Assembly (NCBI GenBank): GCA_028689775.1
Contig: JAQVCM010000002.1
Span: 186,001 to 250,000 of the forward strand
Length of the DNA stretch: 64,000 nucleotides
Reading direction: 5' to 3'
Source: Crocinitomicaceae bacterium
GTDB lineage: Bacteria > Bacteroidota > Bacteroidia > Flavobacteriales_D > Crocinitomicaceae
Shown: one piece after another, positions 44,697 through 53,781 of the stretch
How the letters are laid out: every line of letters starts with the position of its first letter
Position numbering within the stretch: position 1 is the stretch's first letter
Position numbers and translations under genes: made by a program
Notes under the pieces: model-generated
What the model saw: the letters and a program-made list of their open reading frames with translations, nothing else
What the model was told of the DNA's origin: nothing
Database searches by the model: none

Positions 44697-46088
44697 ATGA
44701 AAAAATTTAATATCAAATCTATTTGGGCTAGTATCCTCTTTATTTTTATTGGTGGAATTGCAATGGCACAAAAGAATCAAACTCTTTATGCCTTAGATAA
44801 TACGCCGCAAGCTCATTATTTAAATCCGGCCTTTAAACCAAAGTCAAAACTGTTTATTAGTTTTTTGATTTTGCCAATTCAAAGCGTTGGAGTTTCTAAC
44901 AGTGGTTTTAATTTGAATGACATGTTGAGCAAAAGAGCGCAAGATGACTCTTTGCAGTTGGATCCTGAGAAGGCAATCAAGAAAATGCAGAAATTAAATT
45001 ACTTGACCTTAGAAAGTTACAACGAATTGTTTTCATTTGGAATACGTAAAGAGAAAAGCTATTTCAGTTTTTCAGTTACCAATCGTTTGATCTCCAACGT
45101 CATCTATTCCAAAGATTTGTTTCAATTGGCAGCTGAAGGTAACGGTCAAACTTTTCTAGGGAAACGAGCTAGTTTTGATGGAATTGGAGTGAATGTGAAT
45201 TCTTACATTGAATATGCAATTGGATTCAATCGAGATATTAATGAAAAGTTCACACTTGGAGCACGAGTAAAAGCGCTTTCTGGAATTGCCAATGTAAATA
45301 CACGCAGCAGTAAATTCGGTCTTTACACGGATGAAACCACGTTTAATTTAACCATCGATGGTTCTGCAACAGTCAATACATCAGCAATAAAACCACTATA
45401 CGATTCTCTTGCACCGAGTAACTATAATCCAGCTGCAAATGCATACAACTTCAAAAACTTTGGAATGGCACTTGATTTAGGTGCTACATACCAAGTGAAT
45501 AAAAAGATTAAGTTATCTGCAAGTTTATTAGACTTGGGTTTTATCAACTGGAAAACAGACAACGCGACTTTTATTTCGAATAACATTGATTATCGTTTTG
45601 AAGGAATTGACTTGAATCGATTTTTGAAAGACTCTACGAATTTAGTTTTTGAACAATTGAAAGATACCTTGAAGGATGTTTTCTCAAGTGTTGAAAATGA
45701 CAAGACTTACAAAACAGGTTTGAATACGCGCTTTTATGTTGGCGGAACTTACGATTTAACAAAAAGCATCAATCTTGGAGCTACACTTTTAAGCGAAGTG
45801 ATTAAGTCACAGTATCGAGCTGCTTTTATTGTTTCAAGTACCGTGAAATTGAAAAATTGGTTGAGTGCAACTGTGAATTATTCGCAGCAAGCAAGATCAA
45901 CAGGAAATGTAGGTGTAGGTCTGTCGCTTCGTGGTGGACCAATTCAGTTTTATGTTATAACGGATAACGTACTCGGATTCATCAGTCCAGCTAATTCAAA
46001 AAACTTCCATGCGAGTTTTGGATTTAGTTTGATGCTAGGTAAAATTGATGACAAAAAAGTAGAACCTTCGAAACCAAGTTTCGAATAG
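44697..46088 (+). CDS. DUF5723 family outer-membrane protein
   Basis: A 463-aa exported protein with a signal ending ...GGIAMAQ. The mature N-terminus TLYALDNTPQAHYLNPAFKPK is the typical DUF5723 opening (LNPA motif after the signal). The rest is a beta barrel with FSFGIRKEKSYFSFSVTNRL, RVKALSGIANVNTRSSKFGLY and a C-terminal strand FHASFGFSLMLG. This resembles FadL/PorV-like barrels. Partner of the upstream lipoprotein by spacing and orientation. Function unknown. Confidence 0.85.
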   Translation: MKKFNIKSIWASILFIFIGGIAMAQKNQTLYALDNTPQAHYLNPAFKPKSKLFISFLILPIQSVGVSNSGFNLNDMLSKRAQDDSLQLDPEKAIKKMQKLNYLTLESYNELFSFGIRKEKSYFSFSVTNRLISNVIYSKDLFQLAAEGNGQTFLGKRASFDGIGVNVNSYIEYAIGFNRDINEKFTLGARVKALSGIANVNTRSSKFGLYTDETTFNLTIDGSATVNTSAIKPLYDSLAPSNYNPAANAYNFKNFGMALDLGATYQVNKKIKLSASLLDLGFINWKTDNATFISNNIDYRFEGIDLNRFLKDSTNLVFEQLKDTLKDVFSSVENDKTYKTGLNTRFYVGGTYDLTKSINLGATLLSEVIKSQYRAAFIVSSTVKLKNWLSATVNYSQQARSTGNVGVGLSLRGGPIQFYVITDNVLGFISPANSKNFHASFGFSLMLGKIDDKKVEPSKPSFE

Positions 46089-46089
46089 T

Positions 46090-46123
46090 AACCTGAGTTC
46101 GATAGGATAATCGAACTCAGGTT
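46090..46123. repeat. Paired ends of the AACCTGAG element as one hairpin
   Basis: AACCTGAGTTCGAT, a 6-nt loop AGGATA, then ATCGAACTCAGGTT: a perfect 14-bp hairpin made of the same terminal repeat as element A, with no interior. It begins 2 bp after the DUF5723 stop. Confidence 0.75.
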
Positions 46124-46140
46124 AGTAGTATTGAATTTAA

Positions 46141-46182
46141 AAAAAAGAGGCGCTTTCATTGGTTTGAAAGCGCCTCTTTTTT
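46141..46182. terminator. Bidirectional terminator between DUF5723 and nadK
   Basis: A perfect 18-bp stem AAAAAAGAGGCGCTTTCA / TGAAAGCGCCTCTTTTTT with a 6-nt loop, between convergent genes. Confidence 0.93.
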
Positions 46183-46188
46183 GTTTTA

Positions 46189-47070
46189 TCAATTGCGTTG
46201 ATCAATTCCCCACAGCATTTTTTTGCGAATGGTACTCAAGAAACTATTGTCTTTAAATTTAATAACGTTCAGCATGAAGTCTGCTTTTCGAATGATGATT
46301 TCTTCGCCCGCAGCAATGTTTTTAGTTTTAGAATCCAAACTTACCAAATAACTTTTCTCTCTTCCTTCAACGGTTAACTTGATTTCTAAATTGTCCGGAA
46401 CAACCATCGGTCGAACGTTTAGGTTATGAGCTGCAATTGGTGTCAAAATGTGAACGTGACAGCCCGGAGTAATAATTGGTCCGCCACAACTCAAACTATA
46501 TGCGGTTGAACCTGTTGGTGTTGCAACAATCAATCCGTCTGCCCAATAGGAATTGAGGTATTCATCGCCCAAGGTAGCGTTGACGGTGATCATAGATGCG
46601 GTATCTTTTTTATGAACCGTCACTTCATTCAGTGCAAAATTATCTTCTCCGAAAATTTTGTTTTTCGTTTCCACACTGAGCAAAGATCTCACTTCGAAAA
46701 CATAATTTTTCTGATGGATCAATTCCATTGTTTCTTCTATTTCGTCTCGACGAATGTTTGCTAGAAACCCAAGTCTTCCGGTATTAATTCCTAAAATCGG
46801 AACACCAGAATCTCTAATAAATCCGACGGTTTTTATAAACGTACCATCGCCACCAACACTAATTACCAAATCAATCCCAGCTTGAAAATCGAGGTGTGAA
46901 CTAAATATCTCTAATTCATCGATTCCACTAATTTTAGTGCGAATGATATTTTTCAAATTGCACTCCAGAATCGGATTCCAACCGTGTTTTTGAATCACTG
47001 CAATGAGGGTTTCAAAATCTAAAAGATCTTCTTTTGAGCTTGTTTTTTTTCCGTAAATCGCGATATTCAT
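46189..47070 (-). CDS. nadK: NAD kinase
   Basis: Phosphorylates NAD to NADP. 293 aa. The phosphate-binding GGDGT motif is in VISVGGDGTFIKTV, then GINTGRLGFLANI, ALNEVTVHKKD and the NADP-site TPTGSTAYSLSCGGPI. Encoded directly after the CBS-domain gene (3-bp gap), with pdxJ divergent upstream, a conserved Bacteroidota arrangement. Confidence 0.96.
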   Translation of the reverse strand: MNIAIYGKKTSSKEDLLDFETLIAVIQKHGWNPILECNLKNIIRTKISGIDELEIFSSHLDFQAGIDLVISVGGDGTFIKTVGFIRDSGVPILGINTGRLGFLANIRRDEIEETMELIHQKNYVFEVRSLLSVETKNKIFGEDNFALNEVTVHKKDTASMITVNATLGDEYLNSYWADGLIVATPTGSTAYSLSCGGPIITPGCHVHILTPIAAHNLNVRPMVVPDNLEIKLTVEGREKSYLVSLDSKTKNIAAGEEIIIRKADFMLNVIKFKDNSFLSTIRKKMLWGIDQRN

Positions 47071-47073
47071 AAA

Positions 47074-47742
47074 CTACATGTTCAAATAGTTAAGGAGAGA
47101 ATCGTAACGAGTTTGTAAGTCGTCATCGAAGTTGCTTTTTTGGTAAGAAGCGTGAATCACATAATCATACCGTTCAAAAGTTCGGATAATTCGATCCAAT
47201 TCGATTTCATTTATTTTTAAAGTCACGTCCAGCTTTGTTGAATCTGGCGATGAGGTGATGTAGCTACTTAAAATCTTTGCGTTGTTACTTTCAACAATTT
47301 GTGCAATTTGCGCCAAGGAATAATCAATTCGATTGACTTCCAGGATAATGATTCCTCCTGCTTCTTTGATGCTTCCGGTATTCGCAATCATATTCACGAG
47401 TTTGTAAATACTTGTGCAACCCAAATAGGTATCATCTTGATCCAAGACAGGTACAACCGTAATTTTTTGTTCAGAAACTCGAAATAAAACTTCGTAAATG
47501 TGCGCGTTTTCTAGCACGTAAGGCCGCGGTAAATGATCGAAAAGGAGATCTAACGATTTATCTAAATCCATTTTATCCAAGATATCGGATTCGGAAACTA
47601 ATCCAACAAAATTCCCATTTTTAAGCACGGGAAGATGGGTTACTTTAAATTCTTCCATCCACCTCAGAGCAGTCTCACCTGTATCTGTGTGAGTTAATGG
47701 AGGAATCTCATCTGTTATTAAATCTTTTGCAGTCATTGTCAT
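47074..47742 (-). CDS. CBS-domain protein
   Basis: A 222-aa soluble protein with two CBS domains (first: ETALRWMEEFKVTHLPVL and FVGLVSESDILD; second: IYEVLFRVSEQKITVVPVL and YLGCTSIYKLV) and a C-terminal ACT-like or related region (GGIIILEVNRIDYSLAQIAQI). CBS pairs bind adenine nucleotides and act as regulatory switches. Coupled to nadK, suggesting a link to nucleotide/NAD sensing, but this is inference. Confidence 0.9.
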   Translation of the reverse strand: MTMTAKDLITDEIPPLTHTDTGETALRWMEEFKVTHLPVLKNGNFVGLVSESDILDKMDLDKSLDLLFDHLPRPYVLENAHIYEVLFRVSEQKITVVPVLDQDDTYLGCTSIYKLVNMIANTGSIKEAGGIIILEVNRIDYSLAQIAQIVESNNAKILSSYITSSPDSTKLDVTLKINEIELDRIIRTFERYDYVIHASYQKSNFDDDLQTRYDSLLNYLNM

Positions 47743-47771
47743 ACCAAAGTACTAAATTAGTTGATAATTCT

Positions 47772-47779
47772 TAAATTTG
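47772..47779 (+). promoter_or_regulatory. -7 box for pdxJ
   Basis: TAAATTTG, 20 nt before the ATG used here. An upstream in-frame TTG at 47761 lies before the box and would not be transcribed. Confidence 0.5.
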
Positions 47780-47799
47780 CATTAAAACATTTCGAAATT

Positions 47800-48519
47800 A
47801 TGTCCACAAAGTTAAGTGTAAACATCAATAAGATTGCTACCATTCGCAATGCGCGAGGCGGAGATGTACCCAATGTGGTTCAAGTTGCAATCGATTGCGA
47901 ACGTTTTGGTGCGCACGGAATCACGATTCATCCTCGACCGGATGAACGTCACATCACCACCCAAGATGTTTATGATTTACAAAAAGTGGTTACAACAGAA
48001 TTGAATATCGAAGGATATCCAGATAAACGTTTTATGCGAATGATTGAAGAAATTCGTCCAGCGCAAGCAACTTTGGTCCCAGATCCACCACATGTTTTGA
48101 CATCCAATGCGGGTTGGGATACTGAAAAAAACTTAAAATTGTTGCAAAAATTGATTGCTGAAATCAAAGCAATGGGAGTTCGCACTTCGATTTTCGTTGA
48201 CACAAATCCCAACAACATTGCATTCGCTGCGAAAACTGGAACGGATCGAATTGAATTATATACTGGTCCATTTGCAGAAGATTATCCAGCTAATCCGCAA
48301 AAATCAATTGAAGAATACGTGAAAGCTGCGATTCAAGCCCATGAACTGGGAATGGAAATCAACGCTGGTCACGATTTAAGTTTGGAGAATTTGCGCTTTT
48401 TTAGAGAAAACATTCCAATGTTGGCAGAAGTTTCGATTGGTCACGCCTTGATTTCTGATGCGCTTTATTTAGGCTTGGAAAATACGATACAACAGTATTT
48501 GCATTTGTTGAGAGATTAA
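47800..48519 (+). CDS. pdxJ: Pyridoxine 5'-phosphate synthase
   Basis: Condenses 1-deoxyxylulose 5-phosphate with 3-amino-1-hydroxyacetone phosphate in de novo vitamin B6 synthesis. 239 aa TIM barrel. Motifs: [64 protein letters not shown] and [16 protein letters not shown] (here [12 protein letters not shown]). The start ATG follows the -7 box. Divergent from the CBS-nadK unit. Confidence 0.97.
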   Translation: MSTKLSVNINKIATIRNARGGDVPNVVQVAIDCERFGAHGITIHPRPDERHITTQDVYDLQKVVTTELNIEGYPDKRFMRMIEEIRPAQATLVPDPPHVLTSNAGWDTEKNLKLLQKLIAEIKAMGVRTSIFVDTNPNNIAFAAKTGTDRIELYTGPFAEDYPANPQKSIEEYVKAAIQAHELGMEINAGHDLSLENLRFFRENIPMLAEVSIGHALISDALYLGLENTIQQYLHLLRD

Positions 48520-48613
48520 TTAGTCCTAATTATCGGACTTACTCCTATCTTGATATATGTCGTCCCTTCAGGACTCATTTCATTTTTGTGTTTTGTTCAG
48601 GAGGAACCGTAGT

Positions 48614-49513
48614 TTATTCAAAATAATCAAACTGATTAAATTTCAAAATTGTAATGAAATTAGATTTCACATCTCTGCTCAGCAAGTATGAAATCAATCC
48701 TGTTTTGGAATTGTAGATGATTTGAATGTCGATTAAAAATTCTCCATTCTTATAGATTTCTTTTGCAGTGACATTACCTGCTTCGTCGTACTTGAAAATG
48801 ACTTCTTCATTTGCGTTGGCGTTTGCGCTGGAAATGGTTTCAATTTTGGCAATCCATCCTTTTTCGGTGTAACTGAAGTTTGTTTTCTTCGTTTCAGAAG
48901 TCATTTTCAAACGTTCTTCTTTGCTAATCAAGTAACCAAGTTCTGGGTGAAAATAACTGATTTCGTCTAAATAAGGAAATCCGTAATTGTTTGAAATGGT
49001 CTTTTTTGATTGATTTGGAAAATCTTGGTAGGTCATCGTTTCAAAATTGATAATCGTACTGCGTTCAAAAACAGGAGCAATGGAAGAATTTAAAGAATCG
49101 ATATCCCGACGAAATTCCTCGCGCGTAATTCTTCCTTTTTCGTCGTATTGATAGTGTACAGAGAAAAATCCACGGTGATCTTTGTCTCGTTTATATTCTA
49201 GTTGACCAGCTTTGTTGTATCCGTAAAAGGTAACCAAGGTATCGATGCTATTTTCATATTTCTTGGTTTCATATCCTTTAATAAGTTGACCGTTTTCGTT
49301 AAATTCAAAATCTACAATGTATTCTGAATTCCGAAGAATGTCACCCATCTTTTTAAAGGTGTACGTTCCTTTTAAGGTTTTTAGCTTGTTGTTTTTGATG
49401 AATTCCTGACTAAAAAAAGGAATATCTGTAAAGGCATTTCCCTTCGAGTTGTCCAACATTTGTGATTTTCCAGCGAGTGGAATCAAGAAGAGAATGATAA
49501 AAATATATTTCAC
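48614..49513 (-). CDS. Exported hypothetical protein with YD/Rhs-like repeats
   Basis: A 299-aa protein with signal peptide MKYIFIILFLIPLAGKSQ (GTG start). The middle carries several short beta-hairpin repeats of the type F-N-E-N-G-Q-L / Y-N-K-A-G-Q-L-E-Y / Y-D-E-K-G-R-I / Y-D-E-A-G-N-V-T, like the YD/Rhs-type repeats found in many Bacteroidota exported proteins. No toxin or processing domain is present. Function unknown. Confidence 0.7.
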   Translation of the reverse strand: MKYIFIILFLIPLAGKSQMLDNSKGNAFTDIPFFSQEFIKNNKLKTLKGTYTFKKMGDILRNSEYIVDFEFNENGQLIKGYETKKYENSIDTLVTFYGYNKAGQLEYKRDKDHRGFFSVHYQYDEKGRITREEFRRDIDSLNSSIAPVFERSTIINFETMTYQDFPNQSKKTISNNYGFPYLDEISYFHPELGYLISKEERLKMTSETKKTNFSYTEKGWIAKIETISSANANANEEVIFKYDEAGNVTAKEIYKNGEFLIDIQIIYNSKTGLISYLLSRDVKSNFITILKFNQFDYFE

Positions 49514-49651
49514 AGTGCAAAAAAACGAATTTTGACGCGATTGGAGGAATTTTTAACAAGAATTTGTAATCATTGCTTTGTTGAAAAGATGACAATTCAA
49601 GGATGAACTGAAATATATCTTAAAATGAACCCATCAAACGATGCATTCAAT

Positions 49652-49659
49652 TATCTTTG
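49652..49659 (+). promoter_or_regulatory. -7 box directly before purK start
   Basis: TATCTTTG ends 4 nt before the purK ATG; the same short spacing as hemW and rbfA. Confidence 0.5.
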
Positions 49660-49663
49660 TGTT

Positions 49664-50809
49664 ATGCAAAAAACATGGTACGGAAATAACTTTCGCCTGG
49701 GTGTTCTTGGCGGAGGACAGCTGGGAAGAATGATGATTCAAGAAGCAATCAACTACAACATTCACGTTCATTGTCTGGATCCAGACTCAAATGCTCCTTG
49801 CCGGGATATTTCACACTCATTCACGCATGGATCTTTAACAGATTTTGATACAGTTTATGAATTTGGGAAAGATAAACACGTGATAACTGTTGAAATTGAA
49901 CACGTGAATATTGAAGCGTTGGAGAGATTAGAAAGCGAAGGAATTCGTGTTTTTCCGCAACCACATATTTTGAAAATGGTTCAAGACAAAGGTGTGCAAA
50001 AATCGTTTTACCGAGATCATCAAATTCCAACTCCCGATTTTTATTTGGTTGAGAATAGAGCGGAAATTGAACAATACCAATCTGAATTTCCTTTCATGCA
50101 AAAAATGAGAAAAGGTGGTTACGATGGAAAAGGCGTCACTGCCTTGAAAACTGCTGCTGATTTGGAAACTGCGTTTGACGTACCAAGTGTATTGGAAAAA
50201 TTTGTTGATTTTGACAAAGAATTATCCGTGATCGTAGCTCGAAATGAAAAAGGAGAAACCAAAGCGTATCCAACGGTTGAATGTGAATTTAGTCCTGAAG
50301 CAAATTTGGTAGAATTCCTGTTCGCGCCAGCAGAAATTTCGGCTGATGTAGAAGAAAGAGCCAAGAAATTAGCGATTGAAATCATCGAAAAATTAGAAAT
50401 GGTTGGAATTTTGGCGGTTGAATTGTTCTTGACAAAATCGGGTGAAATTTTGGTAAACGAAATTGCTCCAAGACCGCATAATTCAGGTCACCAAACCATT
50501 GAATGCAACGTTACTTCTCAATTTGAACAACATTTAAGAAGCATCTTAAATCTTCCTTTAGGTTCAACCAGAATCATTCAACCTGGTGTGATGATTAATT
50601 TATTGGGCGAAAAAGGATTTGAAGGCGACGCAGTTTACCGCGATTTGGAAAAAGCCATGGCGATGGAAGGCGTTCACGTTCATTTGTACGGAAAGGCGAA
50701 GACCAAGCCATTTAGAAAAATGGGTCACGTAACGATTGTTGCAGAAGAATTAGCAACTGCGAAAAAAACAGGTCGATCTATTTTGAATTTAATACGCGTA
50801 GAAGCTTAG
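49664..50809 (+). CDS. purK: N5-carboxyaminoimidazole ribonucleotide synthase
   Basis: ATP-grasp enzyme of de novo purine synthesis that makes N5-CAIR from AIR, bicarbonate and ATP. 381 aa from the ATG after the -7 box. RLGVLGGGQLGRMM is the PurK N-terminal signature; HVITVEIEHVN, PFMQKMRKGGYDGKGV (ATP-grasp loop) and NEIAPRPHNSGHQTIE complete the pattern. An in-frame ATG 13 codons upstream lies before the promoter box and is rejected. purE follows 35 bp later, so the two consecutive steps are encoded together. Confidence 0.95.
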   Translation: MQKTWYGNNFRLGVLGGGQLGRMMIQEAINYNIHVHCLDPDSNAPCRDISHSFTHGSLTDFDTVYEFGKDKHVITVEIEHVNIEALERLESEGIRVFPQPHILKMVQDKGVQKSFYRDHQIPTPDFYLVENRAEIEQYQSEFPFMQKMRKGGYDGKGVTALKTAADLETAFDVPSVLEKFVDFDKELSVIVARNEKGETKAYPTVECEFSPEANLVEFLFAPAEISADVEERAKKLAIEIIEKLEMVGILAVELFLTKSGEILVNEIAPRPHNSGHQTIECNVTSQFEQHLRSILNLPLGSTRIIQPGVMINLLGEKGFEGDAVYRDLEKAMAMEGVHVHLYGKAKTKPFRKMGHVTIVAEELATAKKTGRSILNLIRVEA

Positions 50810-50844
50810 AAAGCATTTAATTATAACCAATAGATAAAAAAATT

Positions 50845-51318
50845 ATGGTAGGAATTATCATGGGAAGTAAATCAGATCTTCCAATTATGCAAGATGCATC
50901 CAACATTTTGATCAAACTAGGCGTTCCATTTGAAATCAATGTAGTGTCGGCACACAGAACACCAGAATTGATGTTTGAATATGCTAAAAATGCGCACAGC
51001 AGAGGGATCAAAGTGATTATCGCTGGAGCTGGAGGCGCAGCACATTTACCTGGAATGACGGCATCTTTAACGCCACTTCCAGTGATTGGAGTTCCGATTA
51101 AATCGAGTAATTCAATCGACGGTTGGGACAGTGTTTTATCCATCTTGCAAATGCCTAATGGAATTCCAGTAGCAACTGTAGCCTTAGACGGAGCAAAAAA
51201 CGCAGGAATTTTAGCAGCAAAAATTTTGGCTACTTCTGATGAAAAATTACTTCAAAAACTAATCAATTTCATGGATGAAATGAAAGAAGCAGTTTTGGCA
51301 AGTGGAAAGACTTTGTAG
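50845..51318 (+). CDS. purE: N5-CAIR mutase (PurE, class I)
   Basis: Converts N5-CAIR to CAIR, the step after PurK. 157 aa. Motifs: [27 protein letters not shown] (catalytic His of the SAHRTP motif), [13 protein letters not shown] and [20 protein letters not shown]. Class I is indicated by the presence of PurK and the GSxSD start. In operon with purK. Confidence 0.97.
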   Translation: MVGIIMGSKSDLPIMQDASNILIKLGVPFEINVVSAHRTPELMFEYAKNAHSRGIKVIIAGAGGAAHLPGMTASLTPLPVIGVPIKSSNSIDGWDSVLSILQMPNGIPVATVALDGAKNAGILAAKILATSDEKLLQKLINFMDEMKEAVLASGKTL

Positions 51319-51337
51319 AAAAGAAAATAAATTATAG

Positions 51338-51676
51338 ATATCTAGGAAAAAAGGATTTTCGTATAATGAAGCGTGTAATTGTTTTTGGAAATTTGAGTCT
51401 TTTACAAAACCTCAAAACAAGATTAATTATACGACTTCGAAGTTTTTGTATGCCAATATTGATTATTCGAATTTTAAAAATTCCAGCTTTTTAATTGATT
51501 CTATGACAATAAGTTATGTTTATGATCCTGAAAACAATAGTGAATCAAAATCAAAGCAATTGCGAAAATTACAGAAGAAAGTAAAAGAAAAAATAAATTT
51601 AAATGTTGAACATACCCTGATTTATGATAGCACCAATTTTGTGTCGATTATAATCATTAATCAAGTACATAAATAG
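51338..51676 (+). pseudogene. Open frame without start codon, gene fragment
   Basis: After a TAG this frame stays open for 112 codons, but no ATG or GTG begins it. It reads ISRKKGFSYNEACNCFWKFE, then SFTKPQNKINYTTSKFLYAN, then IDYSNFKNSSFLIDSMTISY, and ends NFVSIIIINQVHK. The only internal start is a TTG at 51446, 36 codons in. The composition looks like coding sequence with a degraded 5' end. It overlaps the end of the convergent gene at 51657. I recognise no family. Confidence 0.45.
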
Positions 51677-52145
51677 GTTTAAACTTTTTAAAATCAGCAT
51701 AACCAGTAGGTCCAGCTTCTACAATGATGCAATCTTGTAGATCAAAAGTACTCCATGTTTGCGTATGCGAACCATCAGGTTGAGTATAAGTAGCCTGTAA
51801 ACAAGAAGAATGATTCGTTGGCAGAATAATAGAAATAAAATGTTTGGCTTCTGGAAAGCTTAAATATTCATTTATATTCTCAAGTATAACAACTGATTTA
51901 TTGGTCGTTACTATCAATCGACATTCGCTCTTACTGCTAATTCCAATCATTTTACAAGCTAAAAGATTATTAAAACTTAGAGTATCTGTTACATTTTCAA
52001 ATTTTAAGGAAAGTAGATTTTCCGTTGAATCTTCAATCGACAACTCCAAAAAATCAAGATATAAAAAGTTCGTGTCACTCTGGGCTATGCTTCTGGTTGA
52101 CAAAATGAAAATAGAGAAGATTAAGATTGAAATTCGATTTACCAT
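51657..52145 (-). CDS. Exported hypothetical protein, 162 aa
   Basis: Signal peptide MVNRISILIFSIFILSTRSIAQ, then a beta-rich domain with two cysteines near SSKSECRLIV and further Cys at SSCLQATY and LQDCII. Contains PDGSHTQTWSTFDLQDC, resembling no family I can name. It may be a recent addition: the flanking sequences are fragmentary and AT-rich. Confidence 0.55.
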   Translation of the reverse strand: MVNRISILIFSIFILSTRSIAQSDTNFLYLDFLELSIEDSTENLLSLKFENVTDTLSFNNLLACKMIGISSKSECRLIVTTNKSVVILENINEYLSFPEAKHFISIILPTNHSSCLQATYTQPDGSHTQTWSTFDLQDCIIVEAGPTGYADFKKFKPIYVLD

Positions 52146-52223
52146 TACAGTTGTTTTGAGTTCATCATCCTTTTAGATCTCCTTGAATAAATATAGACCT
52201 TTTGTGCTTAATTTGTCACAATC

Positions 52224-52349
52224 TTAATAATGTCCTTTTAAAGAGAGAATTAGAACCTGATTTTCTGTTTCAAAAACTTCGTGAATGATTCGATGTTCTT
52301 TGTTGATTCTTCGCGACTAAAAACCAGAAAGATGATGTTTTAATTGTTC
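52224..52349 (-). pseudogene. yoeB-type toxin remnant with in-frame stop
   Basis: The minus strand reads EQLKHHLSGF, stop, SRRINKEHRIIHEVF, ETENQVLILSLKGHY, stop. This is the C-terminal half of a Txe/YoeB mRNA interferase (consensus PEPLKxxLSGFWSRRIxxEHRLVYxV...HY), in which the Trp codon TGG after SGF has become TAG. The catalytic region is therefore cut, and the N-terminal half is missing. No yefM-like antitoxin is present. A perfect -7 box (TATCTTTG, minus strand, 52358-52365) lies just upstream, perhaps left over from the insertion or unrelated. Confidence 0.8.
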
Positions 52350-52413
52350 GATACGAACAAAGATACAATAGTTTTTTAAATAAATATCAACACAAATACC
52401 TTCAGTAATTCCC

Positions 52414-53781
52414 TCAATCGTACAACAAATAATTCGACCTGATTTTTCTAAACGCTTGAATTCCGGGTCTCCACGAGGCGCGGATTTCTTTTTCCTTCCA
52501 ACCATTGGTGATTTGCTTTCTCAATTCACTTGTTCCTGCCAATCGGTCAAAAAATCCGATTTGATTGATGAACGGAATGCTATCACCTAACAATACTTTT
52601 GCTTCTAAAATCCAACTTAAGCTAAATTCATACAAGCGTTTTTTAGCAACGTTTTGTAAATCGTGTCCATAACACAATTTGTTTTCCCAAAGTGGACTTT
52701 TTGCTCCAAAACTGGAAATGGGTGTAAAGTTAAACTCTAATTCTGGAAATTTAGGATGACCAAAAATTTCAAAAGGTCTTTCTGTTCCGCGCCCAACGCT
52801 GACTGTTGTTCCTTCAAACAAACACAAGCTTGGATACAAGGCAATGGATGCATCAGATCTCAGGTTTGGACTTGGAGGAACGGGTAAGGAATAATGTGTT
52901 TTGTGTGAATAGTTTTTACAAGGAACAATTTCCAATTCACACGTCAAGCTATCTGATAACCAGCATTCACCGTTAATCATCAAGGCGTATTCACCGATGG
53001 TCATTCCGTAAACAACTGGCACAGGATGCATTCCAACAAATGAAACTTGTTTATCATCTCGTACTGGTCCGTCCACATAATGTGCATTCGGATTCGGACG
53101 GTCCAGTACAATTAAGGTCAGGTTATTTTCTGCACAACTTTCCATCACGTAATGTAAGGTTGAAATGTAGGTGTAAAAACGAACGCCAACATCTTGAATG
53201 TCGAAAATTACAACATCCACATCTTTCATTTGTGCTGGTTTTGGTTTCTTATTATTTCCGTAAAGCGAAATAATCGGCAGTCCAGTTTTTGCATCTTTTC
53301 CGTTTGAAACACGTTCTCCAGCATCGGCATCGCCTCGAAAACCATGTTCAGGAGAGAATACTTTGACCACTTTTACACCTAAAGAAACCAAGGTATCAAC
53401 CAAGTGCGTTTTACCGACCAAAGAAGTTTGATTTCCAACGATCGCAACCCGTTTGTTTTTCAAAGAATCGATGTACAGATTTAATCTTTCGGCACCAACC
53501 ATCAATTGGGTTTGCTTGTTTTCGGTGGTCGTCATGGTGTGACTTTTCTCGTCATGACTTTTTGCAGCAAGTCGTTTCTTTTTACGCAGCTCTTTTTCTG
53601 TGCTTTTTTGCTTCTCTACAACAACATGTTTTCCTTCGCTATTCCGTTGTTTCTGATATTTATTATCTTTGTTTAGAATCCCACAAGAAAACACTAAAAT
53701 CAATAAAATACACGTCAAGCACAGATGCTTTGTGTACTTTAGCAACTTATTTGTATAAAATTTGAAATTCGAATATTTCAT
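52414..53781 (-). CDS. namZ: DUF1343 protein, exo-beta-N-acetylmuramidase NamZ family (GH171)
   Basis: A 455-aa lipoprotein: N-terminal basic segment, hydrophobic stretch and lipobox VFSC with Cys33, then the DUF1343/NamZ domain. Motifs: RVAIVGNQTSLV, VFSPEHGFRGDADAGE, LPIISLYGNNKKP, DIQDVGVRFYTYIST, VLDRPNPN and TVSVGRGTERPFEIFG. NamZ proteins from Bacteroidota remove terminal N-acetylmuramic acid from peptidoglycan fragments, which fits a cell-wall recycling role. The ATG overlaps by 20 bp the TTG start of the divergent permease gene; a TTG further in (about residue 13) is an alternative start. Any longer reading frame upstream (residues before MKYSNF) crosses the permease gene and is rejected. 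Confidence 0.83.
   Translation of the reverse strand: MKYSNFKFYTNKLLKYTKHLCLTCILLILVFSCGILNKDNKYQKQRNSEGKHVVVEKQKSTEKELRKKKRLAAKSHDEKSHTMTTTENKQTQLMVGAERLNLYIDSLKNKRVAIVGNQTSLVGKTHLVDTLVSLGVKVVKVFSPEHGFRGDADAGERVSNGKDAKTGLPIISLYGNNKKPKPAQMKDVDVVIFDIQDVGVRFYTYISTLHYVMESCAENNLTLIVLDRPNPNAHYVDGPVRDDKQVSFVGMHPVPVVYGMTIGEYALMINGECWLSDSLTCELEIVPCKNYSHKTHYSLPVPPSPNLRSDASIALYPSLCLFEGTTVSVGRGTERPFEIFGHPKFPELEFNFTPISSFGAKSPLWENKLCYGHDLQNVAKKRLYEFSLSWILEAKVLLGDSIPFINQIGFFDRLAGTSELRKQITNGWKEKEIRASWRPGIQAFRKIRSNYLLYD

Noticed and set aside
46090..46123. Ordinary Rho-independent terminator of the DUF5723 gene
   Set aside because: The hairpin lacks a T-tract and a much better terminator follows at 46141; its sequence matches the dispersed element ends.
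52317..52505. 62-codon minus-strand frame MVGRKKK...
   Set aside because: Mostly the namZ C-terminal region in another frame, run into the first ten residues of the yoeB remnant; not an independent gene.
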